From Deltaproteobacteria bacterium (GTDB lineage: Bacteria; Myxococcota_A; UBA796; GCA-2862545), in NCBI GenBank assembly GCA_016938035.1, contig JAFGVK010000181.1, forward strand, positions 24,195 to 88,194: DNA of 64,000 nucleotides, read 5' to 3'. Numbering within the stretch: position 1 is the first letter of the stretch; each line of letters starts with the position of its first letter. The notes beneath the pieces were generated by a model that did no database searches, was not told the DNA's origin, and saw only the letters and a list, made by a program, of their open reading frames with translations. Both the position numbers and the translations under genes were made by a program. This document shows, in pieces, positions 9,081 to 17,321 of the stretch.

Positions 9081-10756
9081 TGTGGCTGCTGCTCTCCCTC
9101 CTCGCGTGTACTCCCTCCCCCCACAAGGTCGGGCTCGGGCTGATCGATCAGGGCCACTACCCCGAGGCGGTGGACTACTGGCTCAAGGTCCACGCCGAGC
9201 AGCAGGCTGGCGCCAAGCGGGCCTACGAGGACGCCCAGCTCTACGCGGCGGACGCCTGTGACACGCTGGTGAGCGTCGCCCAGGACCGGGAGGCGCGTGG
9301 CGAGCTGGAGGGCGCGCTGCTCACCTGGGACGAGGCCATCCACCTCGATCAGAAGCTGGACGCCCTGGGCCTGCCCAGGTGCACCCCGGAGCTGGCCGCG
9401 GACCGCGCCGAGGTCCACCAGCGGCTGGTCCGAAAGCTGCTTGACCACGGCCTCGCCGCGATCCAGACCGAAGGCGCAGACGAGGCGGTGCAGGTGCTCC
9501 AGCACGCCCTGGAGCTGGAGCCAGGTCTGCGAGAGGCGGAGGCCCTGCTGATCACCGCACTCCACATGAGGGCCGCGGATCACCTCGCCCACCGGCGCTA
9601 CCTGGAGGCGGAGGCCGACTGGATCGCGATCCTGCCCCTCCGAGAGGACGAGGAGGCCCACGCCTGGCTCGGCGCCCTGTCCCTTGCCTGGGGCGAGGCC
9701 TGGCTGGATCGGGGCGCTTGCCGCGCCGCGCTGGAGCGCTTCGAGTCCGCCCGCGAGCACGGGGCCCCCCGCGACGCGGTGGATCCTCTCATCAACAGGT
9801 CCAAGACCTGCGCCCGCATCGACCTGATCCCCACCACGGTCGAGGACATCTCCGGAGCCGACGAGGGCGCCATCGCCTACGGGCCCGCCTTCTCCGACGC
9901 GCTGGAGTCGGCGCTCCGCGACCAGTCCAGCCCCCACCTCCGCCTGCTCGATCCCACTAGCACCCAGGCGTCCAGGGCCGACGACCCCGGCTACCTGTCC
10001 ACCCTGGCCTGGCGCACCTACCGCGTCAGGGGCCGCATCACGCAGGCTGTGGTGGAGGACCGGGAGCCCCAGTCCCTGGAGCACACCGCCACCGGCACCT
10101 GGCTCGTCCTGTGCGACGCGGACGGGCTGGTGGATCCCAACGGCAAGGACCTGTGCGAGGACCGGGTGCCGGTCGTCTACCAGGAGGCCCGTATCGGGCG
10201 AATGGTGCGCCTGGACGGCAGCGTGCGGGTCACCGACGCCCTGACCGGCGAGCAGGTGCTCACCGCCCCGCTAGAGGTGGAGGTGGCGGAGGAGAGCGCC
10301 CACACCGACGGCTTCGCGATGGTCCAGGGCCGAGAGGCGGTCGTGGTGAGCGACAAGGCCGACATCCGGGTGGTGCGTCTGGAGCCAGAGGTGCTGGCCC
10401 TGCTCCAGGAGCCCGAGCCCCTGTCCCCGGTGAGCAGGCAGCAGGCCCTCGCAGCGACCGGCTTGGCCAAGGAGGCCGCTGCGGCCATTCTCGCCGCCAT
10501 CGACCGCGACCCAGAGGTGACCCCGCCCACCCGCCTCAACGTGGTGCCGCCGCTGCTCCACCCCGAGGACCTCAGCTTCTCGGCGGAGCAGCCCGAGCTG
10601 GAGCCCCAAGTCCTGGTGGATCCAGGCGAGCCCCTCAGCCCCGAGCCGCAGGCGCCGAGCGAGGAGCCCCCCGTCCACGAGGCGCCGATCGAGGTGCGGA
10701 TCGAGGGCATCCAGCAGCAGGTCCCCCCCGCAGAGGGCGTCTCCGCCGAGCAGTAG
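9080..10756 (+). CDS. Large lipoprotein with helical (TPR-like) N-terminal half
   Basis: 558 residues. MWLLLSLLAC is a very short signal peptide with an LLAC lipobox. Residues about 15-270 are helical repeats resembling TPRs (EAVDYWLKV, GALLTWDEAI, EAVQVLQHALELEPG, AALERFESARE). The middle (about 275-460) is a beta-rich domain that resembles the assembly-lipoprotein/FlgT-type arrangement only loosely. The C-terminus is Pro/Glu-rich. No enzymatic motif. The start is set by the TGATG overlap with the GGT-like gene. I do not recognise the function; an envelope assembly role is speculation. Confidence 0.7.
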   Translation: MWLLLSLLACTPSPHKVGLGLIDQGHYPEAVDYWLKVHAEQQAGAKRAYEDAQLYAADACDTLVSVAQDREARGELEGALLTWDEAIHLDQKLDALGLPRCTPELAADRAEVHQRLVRKLLDHGLAAIQTEGADEAVQVLQHALELEPGLREAEALLITALHMRAADHLAHRRYLEAEADWIAILPLREDEEAHAWLGALSLAWGEAWLDRGACRAALERFESAREHGAPRDAVDPLINRSKTCARIDLIPTTVEDISGADEGAIAYGPAFSDALESALRDQSSPHLRLLDPTSTQASRADDPGYLSTLAWRTYRVRGRITQAVVEDREPQSLEHTATGTWLVLCDADGLVDPNGKDLCEDRVPVVYQEARIGRMVRLDGSVRVTDALTGEQVLTAPLEVEVAEESAHTDGFAMVQGREAVVVSDKADIRVVRLEPEVLALLQEPEPLSPVSRQQALAATGLAKEAAAAILAAIDRDPEVTPPTRLNVVPPLLHPEDLSFSAEQPELEPQVLVDPGEPLSPEPQAPSEEPPVHEAPIEVRIEGIQQQVPPAEGVSAEQ

Positions 10757-10785
10757 CGGGGCCGCGCTGGGGCGGTGAGGCCCCG
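10757..10785 (+). terminator. Hairpin after the lipoprotein gene
   Basis: CGGGGCC at 10757-10763 pairs with GGCCCCG at 10779-10785 (7 bp, 15-base loop), directly after the TAG stop and between convergent genes. No T-run follows. Confidence 0.35.
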
Positions 10786-10823
10786 GACAGGCGTCTAGAG
10801 GCCAGCCGCTGGGCGTCGTAGGA

Positions 10824-13202
10824 TCACCTGACCGCCGCCAGCCCCCTTCCCTCCGGGGTGCCCTGAGCCAGGTCCGGCCAGCGGCCGCCCAGCTCCAGCG
10901 TCTCCCCAGCCTCCACCGCCTCTAGCAGGGCGATCACCGCTGCGGCGATCGGCTCGGGCCTCGCACCCAGCCAGCGCGCCGCCTTGAGCACCGTGCGGCG
11001 CCGCAGGCCGCTCACCCTGGTGTGGCCCTGCAGCAGGAGCAACAGCAGGGCCGCGGCGGTGCGCTCGACGCTCCCGCCGAAGCTCCCGTCCGCCCCCTGC
11101 GTGCGCCCGAGGAGCTCGGCGGTGGCGACCACCTCCGCCGGCTCATGGGGACGCGCCAGCAGCTGATCCACCACCATCCCCCCGCCGTCGTCGCCGTAGT
11201 CCGGGCGCGACCTCACCGGTGCGGAGGACTCCGCCTTGCCGAGCGCCGTGTCCAGGGCGCGTTTGGCCCGCTTCAGCAGCCCTCGGGGCGGGGACGCCGC
11301 GGGTTCGACCCTCGGCGCTGGCGCGGGCATGACCGGTGACGGAGGAGGGACCGCGCCCGATGAGAACATCGCCGCTGCCGGGCGCTGGGCCCTCGGCCCC
11401 CCCCCGCCGCTGGCGGCCCCCTCCCACGAGGCGGGCAGCTCGGAGGGCTGCACCACCTCAACCGCCTCGCCGTCCACCACCCGCCCGGTCTCCACCGCCA
11501 CGAAGGCCGTGTAGCGCGAGGCGATCCCGTGCTCAACCGCCAGCGCCTCGATCATCGGCCGGAGCTCCCGCTCCAGCCCTGGGTCCACCAGCAGCCGCTC
11601 CTGGAGGGCATCGATCCGGGCCCGCGCCCAGAGCGGCCCCAGGGGAAAGGGCGACGCCACAGGGGTCACAGCGGCCTCAAACGGCCCGTCGCTGCCCTGC
11701 CCGCGCACGGTCACCGCGCCCGAGACCCCCTTGAGCAGCATCGTCGCGCTGCTCCCCGCGAACAGCGCCTCGCGCTCCCGCCGCGCAACCTCCGCCCCCG
11801 CCACCGTGAGGCCGGTGAGCACTGGGTGGCCGAAGCGCGCCTCGAAGCGGGCGACGATCGCCTCCAGGTCGTCGTCTGGGGTGGCCAGCTCGCACACCCC
11901 TCCCCCAACCCTCGCCAGGCGCTTGAGCAGCGCCCCGTTGACCGCGCTGTCGATGCCGAGGGTGTAGACCCTGCCCACCGCCGCCCGGCGCGCGAGGACC
12001 TGCACCAACCGCTCCTCCTCCCAGGACTGCCCGTCGGTGATGAACAGCACCGTCCGCAGGCGGCCCTCCGGCGTCTCACCCGCCAGCGCCGCCTCCAGGG
12101 GGGGGTACATCTCGGTACCGCCCCGCGCCTGGAGGGCGCTCACCCAGCCCAAGGCGGCGCTGAGGGTCGAGTCCGCGTACTCGGCGAAGCCGCCCTCGAA
12201 GCGCTCCACCCGATCGTCGAACGCGATCAGCTCGAAGCGGTCTCCGGGCATCAGCCCGCGCAGGGCGGTGCTCAGCGCCCGCTTCGCAGCGACCAGCTTC
12301 TGCCCAGACATCGAACCCGAGATGTCCACCACGAACACCACGTCGCGCAGCAGCGCCACTGGCAGCCTCACCGCGGGGGGGAGCACGGTCACCGCGGTGT
12401 AGGTCCCGTCGGTCCACGCGCGGACCGCCGCGCGCTCCGGCTCGCCCAGCGCCACCCCCAGCACGAAATCGCGGTCCAGCGTGGCCAGCGTAGAGGGCGC
12501 GATCTTCACGGTGTCGCCCAGCTCGAGCGCCACCGCGTGGAGCGACGAGGTCACACGTCGCACCGGCCCCACCACCTCCACCTCCAGGTCCAGGCTGGTG
12601 CCCCCGCTCAGGCGCAGGGGGGGCTGCAGCCTGGAGGCGTCGGGCACCAGGTCGGTGTCGGGCAGCGCGCCGAGGCCGCTGTGGCCGGTCGGCTGTCCAG
12701 AGAGGTAGCGCGGGGCGATGGTGGTGGGGAAGCGCCACCGCACCAGCCCGTCCACCGCGTCGAGCTGCTCCAGGATCACCAGCCGCACCGCGACCTCCTC
12801 GCCTGGGGGCAGGTTGCTCACCCTGAGGGTGTGGACGTCGTCGCGCTCCTGCGTGATGAGCGCCGCCCTGTGCCCCGCCGCCCGCGCCGCCTCAAAGGTG
12901 GCCTCTGCCGCCTGCCGACGACGACACGCCGCGCGCACCTCTACCGCTCCGCAGCGGAGGATCACCTCCACCACCGCGCCATCCTCCGGGAGCGGGAAGA
13001 GGTACACCACGTCGAGGGGAGCGGTGTAGGGGTTGGAGAAGCGCTGGACTACCTCGGTCCTGGCGAGGGGCCCGCTCAGGGTCATCCGCACCCGCACGGA
13101 CTCCAGCGGGAAGGGCCTCGCCTCCCCCTCAGAGAGCAGCGCCCCCAGGCCGCGAGGATCGGCGCTGGCTTCGATAGACGGGGTGAGATCGCGTAGGTTC
13201 AT
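10824..13202 (-). CDS. VIT domain / von Willebrand A domain protein
   Basis: 792 residues. An N-terminal VIT domain (about 15-150; RTEVVQRFSNPYTAPLDVVYLFPLPEDGAV) is followed by a vWA domain (about 285-465) with an intact MIDAS site, DISGSMSG, plus the later Thr and Asp positions. A Pro-rich linker (about 620-670) leads to a C-terminal segment of about 110 residues (GRTQGADGSFGGSVERTAAALLLLL) reminiscent of alpha/alpha-toroid repeats. No signal peptide or sorting motif, unlike the marine sortase-target VIT proteins. It is translationally coupled to the MerR gene upstream (ATGA overlap at 13199-13202). Probably metal-dependent protein binding; the partner is unknown. Confidence 0.85.
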   Translation of the reverse strand: MNLRDLTPSIEASADPRGLGALLSEGEARPFPLESVRVRMTLSGPLARTEVVQRFSNPYTAPLDVVYLFPLPEDGAVVEVILRCGAVEVRAACRRRQAAEATFEAARAAGHRAALITQERDDVHTLRVSNLPPGEEVAVRLVILEQLDAVDGLVRWRFPTTIAPRYLSGQPTGHSGLGALPDTDLVPDASRLQPPLRLSGGTSLDLEVEVVGPVRRVTSSLHAVALELGDTVKIAPSTLATLDRDFVLGVALGEPERAAVRAWTDGTYTAVTVLPPAVRLPVALLRDVVFVVDISGSMSGQKLVAAKRALSTALRGLMPGDRFELIAFDDRVERFEGGFAEYADSTLSAALGWVSALQARGGTEMYPPLEAALAGETPEGRLRTVLFITDGQSWEEERLVQVLARRAAVGRVYTLGIDSAVNGALLKRLARVGGGVCELATPDDDLEAIVARFEARFGHPVLTGLTVAGAEVARREREALFAGSSATMLLKGVSGAVTVRGQGSDGPFEAAVTPVASPFPLGPLWARARIDALQERLLVDPGLERELRPMIEALAVEHGIASRYTAFVAVETGRVVDGEAVEVVQPSELPASWEGAASGGGGPRAQRPAAAMFSSGAVPPPSPVMPAPAPRVEPAASPPRGLLKRAKRALDTALGKAESSAPVRSRPDYGDDGGGMVVDQLLARPHEPAEVVATAELLGRTQGADGSFGGSVERTAAALLLLLLQGHTRVSGLRRRTVLKAARWLGARPEPIAAAVIALLEAVEAGETLELGGRWPDLAQGTPEGRGLAAVR

Positions 13203-13666
13203 GTCGGCTCCTGCGATGAGGGGTGGAGAGAGCGTTGGAGCCGGCGCAGTACCTGCTCCGGCTCGGGGACCCGCGAGGGATCGAGCACCACCAGCACCCC
13301 AGGGGCCAGCTCGGCGCTGATCATCGGCCTGGGCGCGGGAGGCGGGGCGGCGGGCTGCCCCAGCTCCGCCAGCACCATCGCCTCCAGCTCCGCGGGGGGC
13401 ACTCCTGCGAGCGCGACCTGCACCTGCGCCAGGCTGTGGCCGCCCGCCTGGAGCAGGCGCACCGCGAGGACCTGCACCAGCGAGTGGTAGCCGTACACCG
13501 CCTTCCTGCCGTCGTAGCGGGACGGGGCGCGGACCAACCCCAGGGTCTGGTAATAGCGGACGGTGCGGGCGTCCGGCGCGTCCTCGCCGAGGAGCCTGTC
13601 GGCCGCCTCCACCAGATCGGGGAGCAGCAGATCGCGATCGCGGTAGCGGGTGAGGGTCTGTTCCAT
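13199..13666 (-). CDS. MerR-family transcriptional regulator
   Basis: 155 residues. A winged-helix DNA-binding domain of the MerR type lies at about residues 20-90 (ARTVRYYQTLGLVRAPSRYDGRKAVYGYHSL, then LLQAGGHSLAQVQ). The usual start TIGELA is preceded by an atypical N-terminal extension of about 15 residues. The C-terminal part carries no Cys cluster, so no metal-sensing motif is evident. First gene of a two-gene operon with the VIT/vWA protein. A perfect palindrome overlaps its putative -35 box, suggesting autoregulation. Confidence 0.85.
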   Translation of the reverse strand: MEQTLTRYRDRDLLLPDLVEAADRLLGEDAPDARTVRYYQTLGLVRAPSRYDGRKAVYGYHSLVQVLAVRLLQAGGHSLAQVQVALAGVPPAELEAMVLAELGQPAAPPPAPRPMISAELAPGVLVVLDPSRVPEPEQVLRRLQRSLHPSSQEPT

Positions 13667-13672
13667 GCTCAG

Positions 13673-13713
13673 ACCCTACATCGCTACAGCAACTACTGTC
13701 AATATTACAGTAG
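13673..13713 (-). promoter_or_regulatory. merR-VIT promoter with palindromic operator
   Basis: On the minus strand TTGACA (13697-13702) and TAGGGT (13673-13678) are spaced by 18 bp, with ATG 13666 only 6 bases further, suggesting a leaderless transcript. A perfect inverted repeat, CTACTGT (13693-13699) and ACAGTAG (13707-13713) with a 7-base AT-rich spacer, covers the -35 box. Long spacers and dyads are typical of MerR-controlled promoters, though those dyads usually lie between -35 and -10. The dyad also covers the last codons of the upstream fusion gene. Confidence 0.5.
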
Positions 13714-16680
13714 CCCTGCCTGCCCGCGGAGGTAGCGCGCCAGCTCAGTCTCGAGCATCGCGACGTGGTCCCGCGCCTCGGCCTCCAGCTCGGCGTAGAG
13801 CTGCCAGGACGGCGTCCCCTCGATCATCGAGGCGCGCTCCGCCTCGAAGTACCTACCGGAGCGCTCCACCAGCCTGGTGGCCAGGCGCAGGATCTCCTGC
13901 CCGTCCGTGAAGTCGGTGCGGTGGTAGTCCGCGAAGTGCTCGAACTGCCCCGCCGGTATCTGGTCGAGGTCCGGGGGAGCGGACTCCACCTTGTACCTGC
14001 GGCGCAGCAGCTCGTGGTGATCGCGCTCCAGCTCGTAGAGCCGCTCGAACAGCTCGGCAACATCGGGATCCTTGGCGGTTCGAGCCCCCCGCTTGTAGAA
14101 GGCCATGCTCCCCAGCTCCAGCTCCATCGCCCGCTGCAGCGCCCCCTGCGCCCTGTCCCCGCTGAGGTCGGGGCCCTCCTCGCGCAGATAGAGCGCGCCG
14201 CCACAGCTGGTGCAGCGGCCGTAGGGGAAGGCGAAGCCCTCGTAGACCTTGTGACAGTCCTGGCAGTGCCACTCGAACACCGGCTTGCAGATCATGCACA
14301 GGCCGTCGCCCTCGCCGTCCAGCGGGACGGGGGTCTGGGCGACCCTCCGCGGGGTGGGCTGCACCAGGCGATCCACCGCCAGCGGCGCCACGGCGTCCAG
14401 CGAGGGGGGCCACACGCCGTCGCGCAGGTACACCTCCATCGCCGCGGCGGCGCGCCTGCCCGCGCCCAGCGCCAGGATGACCGTGGCCCCGCCCGTGACG
14501 ATATCACCGCCCGCGAACACCCCCTCGAGGTTGGTGGCCTGGGTCGCAGGGTCCGCCTGGAGGTAGTCGCCCCAGTGGGTCGCGATGCCGGGGGTGGACT
14601 GGGCGATGATGGGGTTCGCCCCTGTACCCAAGGCGTAGATGACCGTGTCGCAGGGGAAGTCGACCAGCGCCCCCTCCACCGGGACCGGGCTGCGTCGCCC
14701 GGAGGCGTCGGGGGGCCCCAACTCCATCTGCTGGCAGCGCAGGCCGATCACCTCGTGGCGATCGTCGAGGAGGATCTCCACCGGCGCGTGGAGGAAGTGG
14801 AACCTCACCCCCTCCTCCTTGGCGTGGCGCAGCTCCTCCAGCCGCGCGGGCGCCTCTGCCTCGGAGCGGCGGTACACGCAGCGGACCTCCTGGGCGCCCA
14901 GCCGTCGGGCCACCCTCAGGCAGTCCATCGCGGTGTTTCCCGCACCCAGCACCATCACCCTGTCACCGTAGTTGATCGGGGTGTCCTCCAGCGGGAAGCG
15001 ATCGCCGCCCATCAGGTTCACCCTGGTGAGGAACTCGTTCGCCGAGTAGACCATCCCCGCGTTCTCACCGGGGATGCCGAGGAACTTGGGGTATCCGGCG
15101 CCGGTGGCGATGAAGACCGCGTCATAGCCCATCTCCTCGCGGAGCTGCGCGACGGTGAAGGTCTTGCCCACCACCTTGTTGGTGCGGATCTCTACCCCCA
15201 GATCCTCGAGCTGCTGCAGCTCGCGCTCGATGGTGTCGCGCGGGAGGCGGAACTGCGGGATGCCGTAGGAGAGCACCCCCCCCGCCACGTGCAGCGCCTC
15301 GAACACCGTCACCTTGGCGCCAGCCTTGGCCATGTCCGCCGCGCAGGCCAGCCCGCCGGGGCCGGATCCGACCACCGCCACCTTCCCCAGGTTGCCCGCG
15401 CCCGCGGGGGGCCTGGCGCGCTTCCCCCTGGCGTGGTCCCCGACGAAGCGCTCGAGCCGCCCGATGGCCACCGGCTCCATCTTCTTGATGAGGATGCAGT
15501 GCGACTCGCACTGCGCCTCCTGGGGACAGACCCGCCCGCAGATCGACGGGAACAGGTTGGTCTTGTGGATCTCTGTGAGCGCACCCTCCAGATCATGAAC
15601 CAGAATATTCCTGATAAATGCTGGAATATCAACAGACACCGGGCACCCCTGGATGCAGGTGGGGTGCTTGCACTGGAGGCAGCGCTCCGCCTCGGTGAGG
15701 GCGTCGTGCCAGGTGTAGCCCAGGTTCACCTCCAGGAAGCCGAGCACCCGCTGAGCGGGGTCGCGCTCCGGCATGCGGACCTGCTCTGGCGGGAGGGACT
15801 TGAGCTTCTTGTAGTTGCGCTTCCCCTGCTCGAACAGGGTGTCTCGGATGTGGCACCTGTGATCGTAGTCCTTCTGCGCCTGCTCCTCAGAGCCCTCGAA
15901 GCGGCGCTGTCGCACCAGCAGCTCGTCAAAGTCCACCAGGTGGGCGTCGAACTCGGGCCCCTCGACGCAGGCGAACCGCACCTTTCCCCCGACCGTGACC
16001 CGGCAGGAGCCACACATCCCCGTGCCGTCCACCATGATCACGTTCAGGCTCACCACCGTCGGAACCGCCTGCGGCCTGGTGACCTCCGCGACCGCCCGCA
16101 TCATCAGGAGGGGCCCCACCGCGACCACCCGGTCCGGCGCCTCGCGCTGGAGCAGCTCCGCGAGGGCGACGGTGACGAAGCCCTGTACCCCGTAGGAGCC
16201 GTCATCGGTGCAGACGATCAGGTCGTCCGCCCACTCCCGGAAGCGATCCTCCCAGAAGATCGCCTCGCGGTTGCGGAAGCCGACGATCGCGGTGGTGCGG
16301 TAGCCCGCCTGCTTGAAGGCCCGAAGCTGCGGGAAGATCGGGGCCACGCCCAACCCTCCCGCCACGAAGACCACATGCCCCTCACCTTCGACCTCGCTCT
16401 CCAAGCCCAGCGGGCCGACAAAATCCTCGAAATAGTCCCCAGCTTTGTAGGTGTTCATCATCTGGGAGGTGGTCTTTCCCAGCGCCTGGATCACCAGGGT
16501 GACCGTGCCGCGCGCCACGTCGAAATCGGCGATGGTGAGCGGGATGCGCTCCCCCCCCTCCTGCAGCCTGAGGATGATGAACTGACCGGGCTTGGCGGCG
16601 CGCGCCACGTCGGGCGCGTCGACCTCCCAGAGGAAGATTCTCTCGGCGAGCATCTCGGCGCGGGCGATCCGGTACATCAC
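13705..16680 (-). CDS. NfnA-NfnB (NADH:ferredoxin NADP+ oxidoreductase-like) fused to a ferritin-like domain
   Basis: 991 residues. Residues about 1-275 are an FNR-type FAD/NAD domain with RIPLTI (FAD) and the [2Fe-2S] segment DGTGMCGSC...C, where an Asp replaces the first Cys as reported for NfnA/SudB. Residues about 275-780 are an NfnB/SudA/glutamate-synthase-small-subunit-like flavoprotein with two Cys clusters for [4Fe-4S] (CLQCKHPTCIQGCP; CGRVCPQEAQCESHC) and two nucleotide-binding folds (GSGPGGLACA; GAGNTAMDC). From about 790 comes a zinc/rubredoxin-like CxxC...CxxC pair and then a four-helix ferritin-like domain with ExxxxY and ERDHH iron ligands, to the end. The parts are normally separate proteins. 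Likely a cytoplasmic electron-transfer enzyme coupling NAD(P)H to a diiron centre; the acceptor is unknown. Confidence 0.85.
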   Translation of the reverse strand: MMYRIARAEMLAERIFLWEVDAPDVARAAKPGQFIILRLQEGGERIPLTIADFDVARGTVTLVIQALGKTTSQMMNTYKAGDYFEDFVGPLGLESEVEGEGHVVFVAGGLGVAPIFPQLRAFKQAGYRTTAIVGFRNREAIFWEDRFREWADDLIVCTDDGSYGVQGFVTVALAELLQREAPDRVVAVGPLLMMRAVAEVTRPQAVPTVVSLNVIMVDGTGMCGSCRVTVGGKVRFACVEGPEFDAHLVDFDELLVRQRRFEGSEEQAQKDYDHRCHIRDTLFEQGKRNYKKLKSLPPEQVRMPERDPAQRVLGFLEVNLGYTWHDALTEAERCLQCKHPTCIQGCPVSVDIPAFIRNILVHDLEGALTEIHKTNLFPSICGRVCPQEAQCESHCILIKKMEPVAIGRLERFVGDHARGKRARPPAGAGNLGKVAVVGSGPGGLACAADMAKAGAKVTVFEALHVAGGVLSYGIPQFRLPRDTIERELQQLEDLGVEIRTNKVVGKTFTVAQLREEMGYDAVFIATGAGYPKFLGIPGENAGMVYSANEFLTRVNLMGGDRFPLEDTPINYGDRVMVLGAGNTAMDCLRVARRLGAQEVRCVYRRSEAEAPARLEELRHAKEEGVRFHFLHAPVEILLDDRHEVIGLRCQQMELGPPDASGRRSPVPVEGALVDFPCDTVIYALGTGANPIIAQSTPGIATHWGDYLQADPATQATNLEGVFAGGDIVTGGATVILALGAGRRAAAAMEVYLRDGVWPPSLDAVAPLAVDRLVQPTPRRVAQTPVPLDGEGDGLCMICKPVFEWHCQDCHKVYEGFAFPYGRCTSCGGALYLREEGPDLSGDRAQGALQRAMELELGSMAFYKRGARTAKDPDVAELFERLYELERDHHELLRRRYKVESAPPDLDQIPAGQFEHFADYHRTDFTDGQEILRLATRLVERSGRYFEAERASMIEGTPSWQLYAELEAEARDHVAMLETELARYLRGQAGLL

Positions 16681-16769
16681 GTCTCCAGGGACAAGGGGGA
16701 GGTCGTTCTATGCCACAGGCGGCGCACCGCCAAGACAGGTGCTAACCCAGATTGAAACAATGCTATCTT

Positions 16770-16821
16770 TCGAGATGTATCACATTTCCACTATCTCGAT
16801 CCTCGGGCAGGTGCGGTACGA
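16770..16821. promoter_or_regulatory. Divergent promoter region with inverted repeat
   Basis: The 170-base gap between the divergent fusion gene and the GyrI-like gene is notably AT-rich. It contains TCGAGAT (16770-16776) and ATCTCGA (16793-16799), a 7-bp dyad with a 16-base spacer, and TACGAT (16816-16821), a possible -10 box for the plus-strand gene. The binding protein is unknown. Confidence 0.3.
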
Positions 16822-16850
16822 TGGCCTCGCCCCCAACCCCAGGAGCCAAC

Positions 16851-17321
16851 GTGTCCCAGACCCCAGCCCGTCGCGAGGTGCCAGCGCAGCCCATACTTGG
16901 CGTTCGTCGCGTGACGTCTATCGAGCAGGTGGGCGCGATGATGGGGGAGCTGTTCCCCAAGCTGTATGGGGTGCTGGTGCTGCGCCTCGCCAGACCCGCC
17001 GGCCCTCCACGCTCCATCTACCACAGCCCGGATTTCGACCCCGAGCGGCTCGACGTGGAGGCTGCCCTGCCCACCAGGCGGCTCGTCAAGGGGATGGGGG
17101 AGGCGCAGGCGCGAGTGCTCCCAGCCCACCAGGCGCTGGTGCTGCTCCACCACGGCCCTTACGAGACCATCGAGCAGACCTACAGGGCGCTGCAGCAGGC
17201 GATGGAGGCCCAGGGGCTCGTCTCCGCTGGCGCGCCCTACGAGAGCTACCTGGTGGGCCCCCCCCGCGCGAAGCCGGAGGACTACCGCACCGAGGTGAGC
17301 TGGCCGGTCAAGCCGGCCTAG
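16851..17321 (+). CDS. GyrI-like effector-binding domain protein
   Basis: 156 residues of the stand-alone GyrI-like/SOUL-related small-molecule-binding fold (as in the C-terminus of AraC/MerR regulators): ILGVRRVTSIEQVGAMMGELFPKL, AHQALVLLHHGPYETIEQTYRALQQAMEAQG and YESYLVGPPRAKPEDYRTEVSWPV, including the conserved Glu region near the end. No DNA-binding domain. GTG 16851 is chosen because AGGAG at 16841-16845 lies 5 bases upstream; an ATG at 16821 is the alternative. The 3' end overlaps the stop of the convergent MopE-repeat gene by four bases. Confidence 0.75.
   Translation: MSQTPARREVPAQPILGVRRVTSIEQVGAMMGELFPKLYGVLVLRLARPAGPPRSIYHSPDFDPERLDVEAALPTRRLVKGMGEAQARVLPAHQALVLLHHGPYETIEQTYRALQQAMEAQGLVSAGAPYESYLVGPPRAKPEDYRTEVSWPVKPA

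Noticed and set aside
11529..13196. Long plus-strand ORF antisense to the VIT/vWA gene (also 5735-7015, 13765-16755, 16592-19678, 36685-38913 and 45378-47474 antisense to real genes)
   Set aside because: These are mirror frames of GC-rich genes: His/Arg/Gly/Pro-biased, no domain, no start signals, while the opposite strand has clear families.
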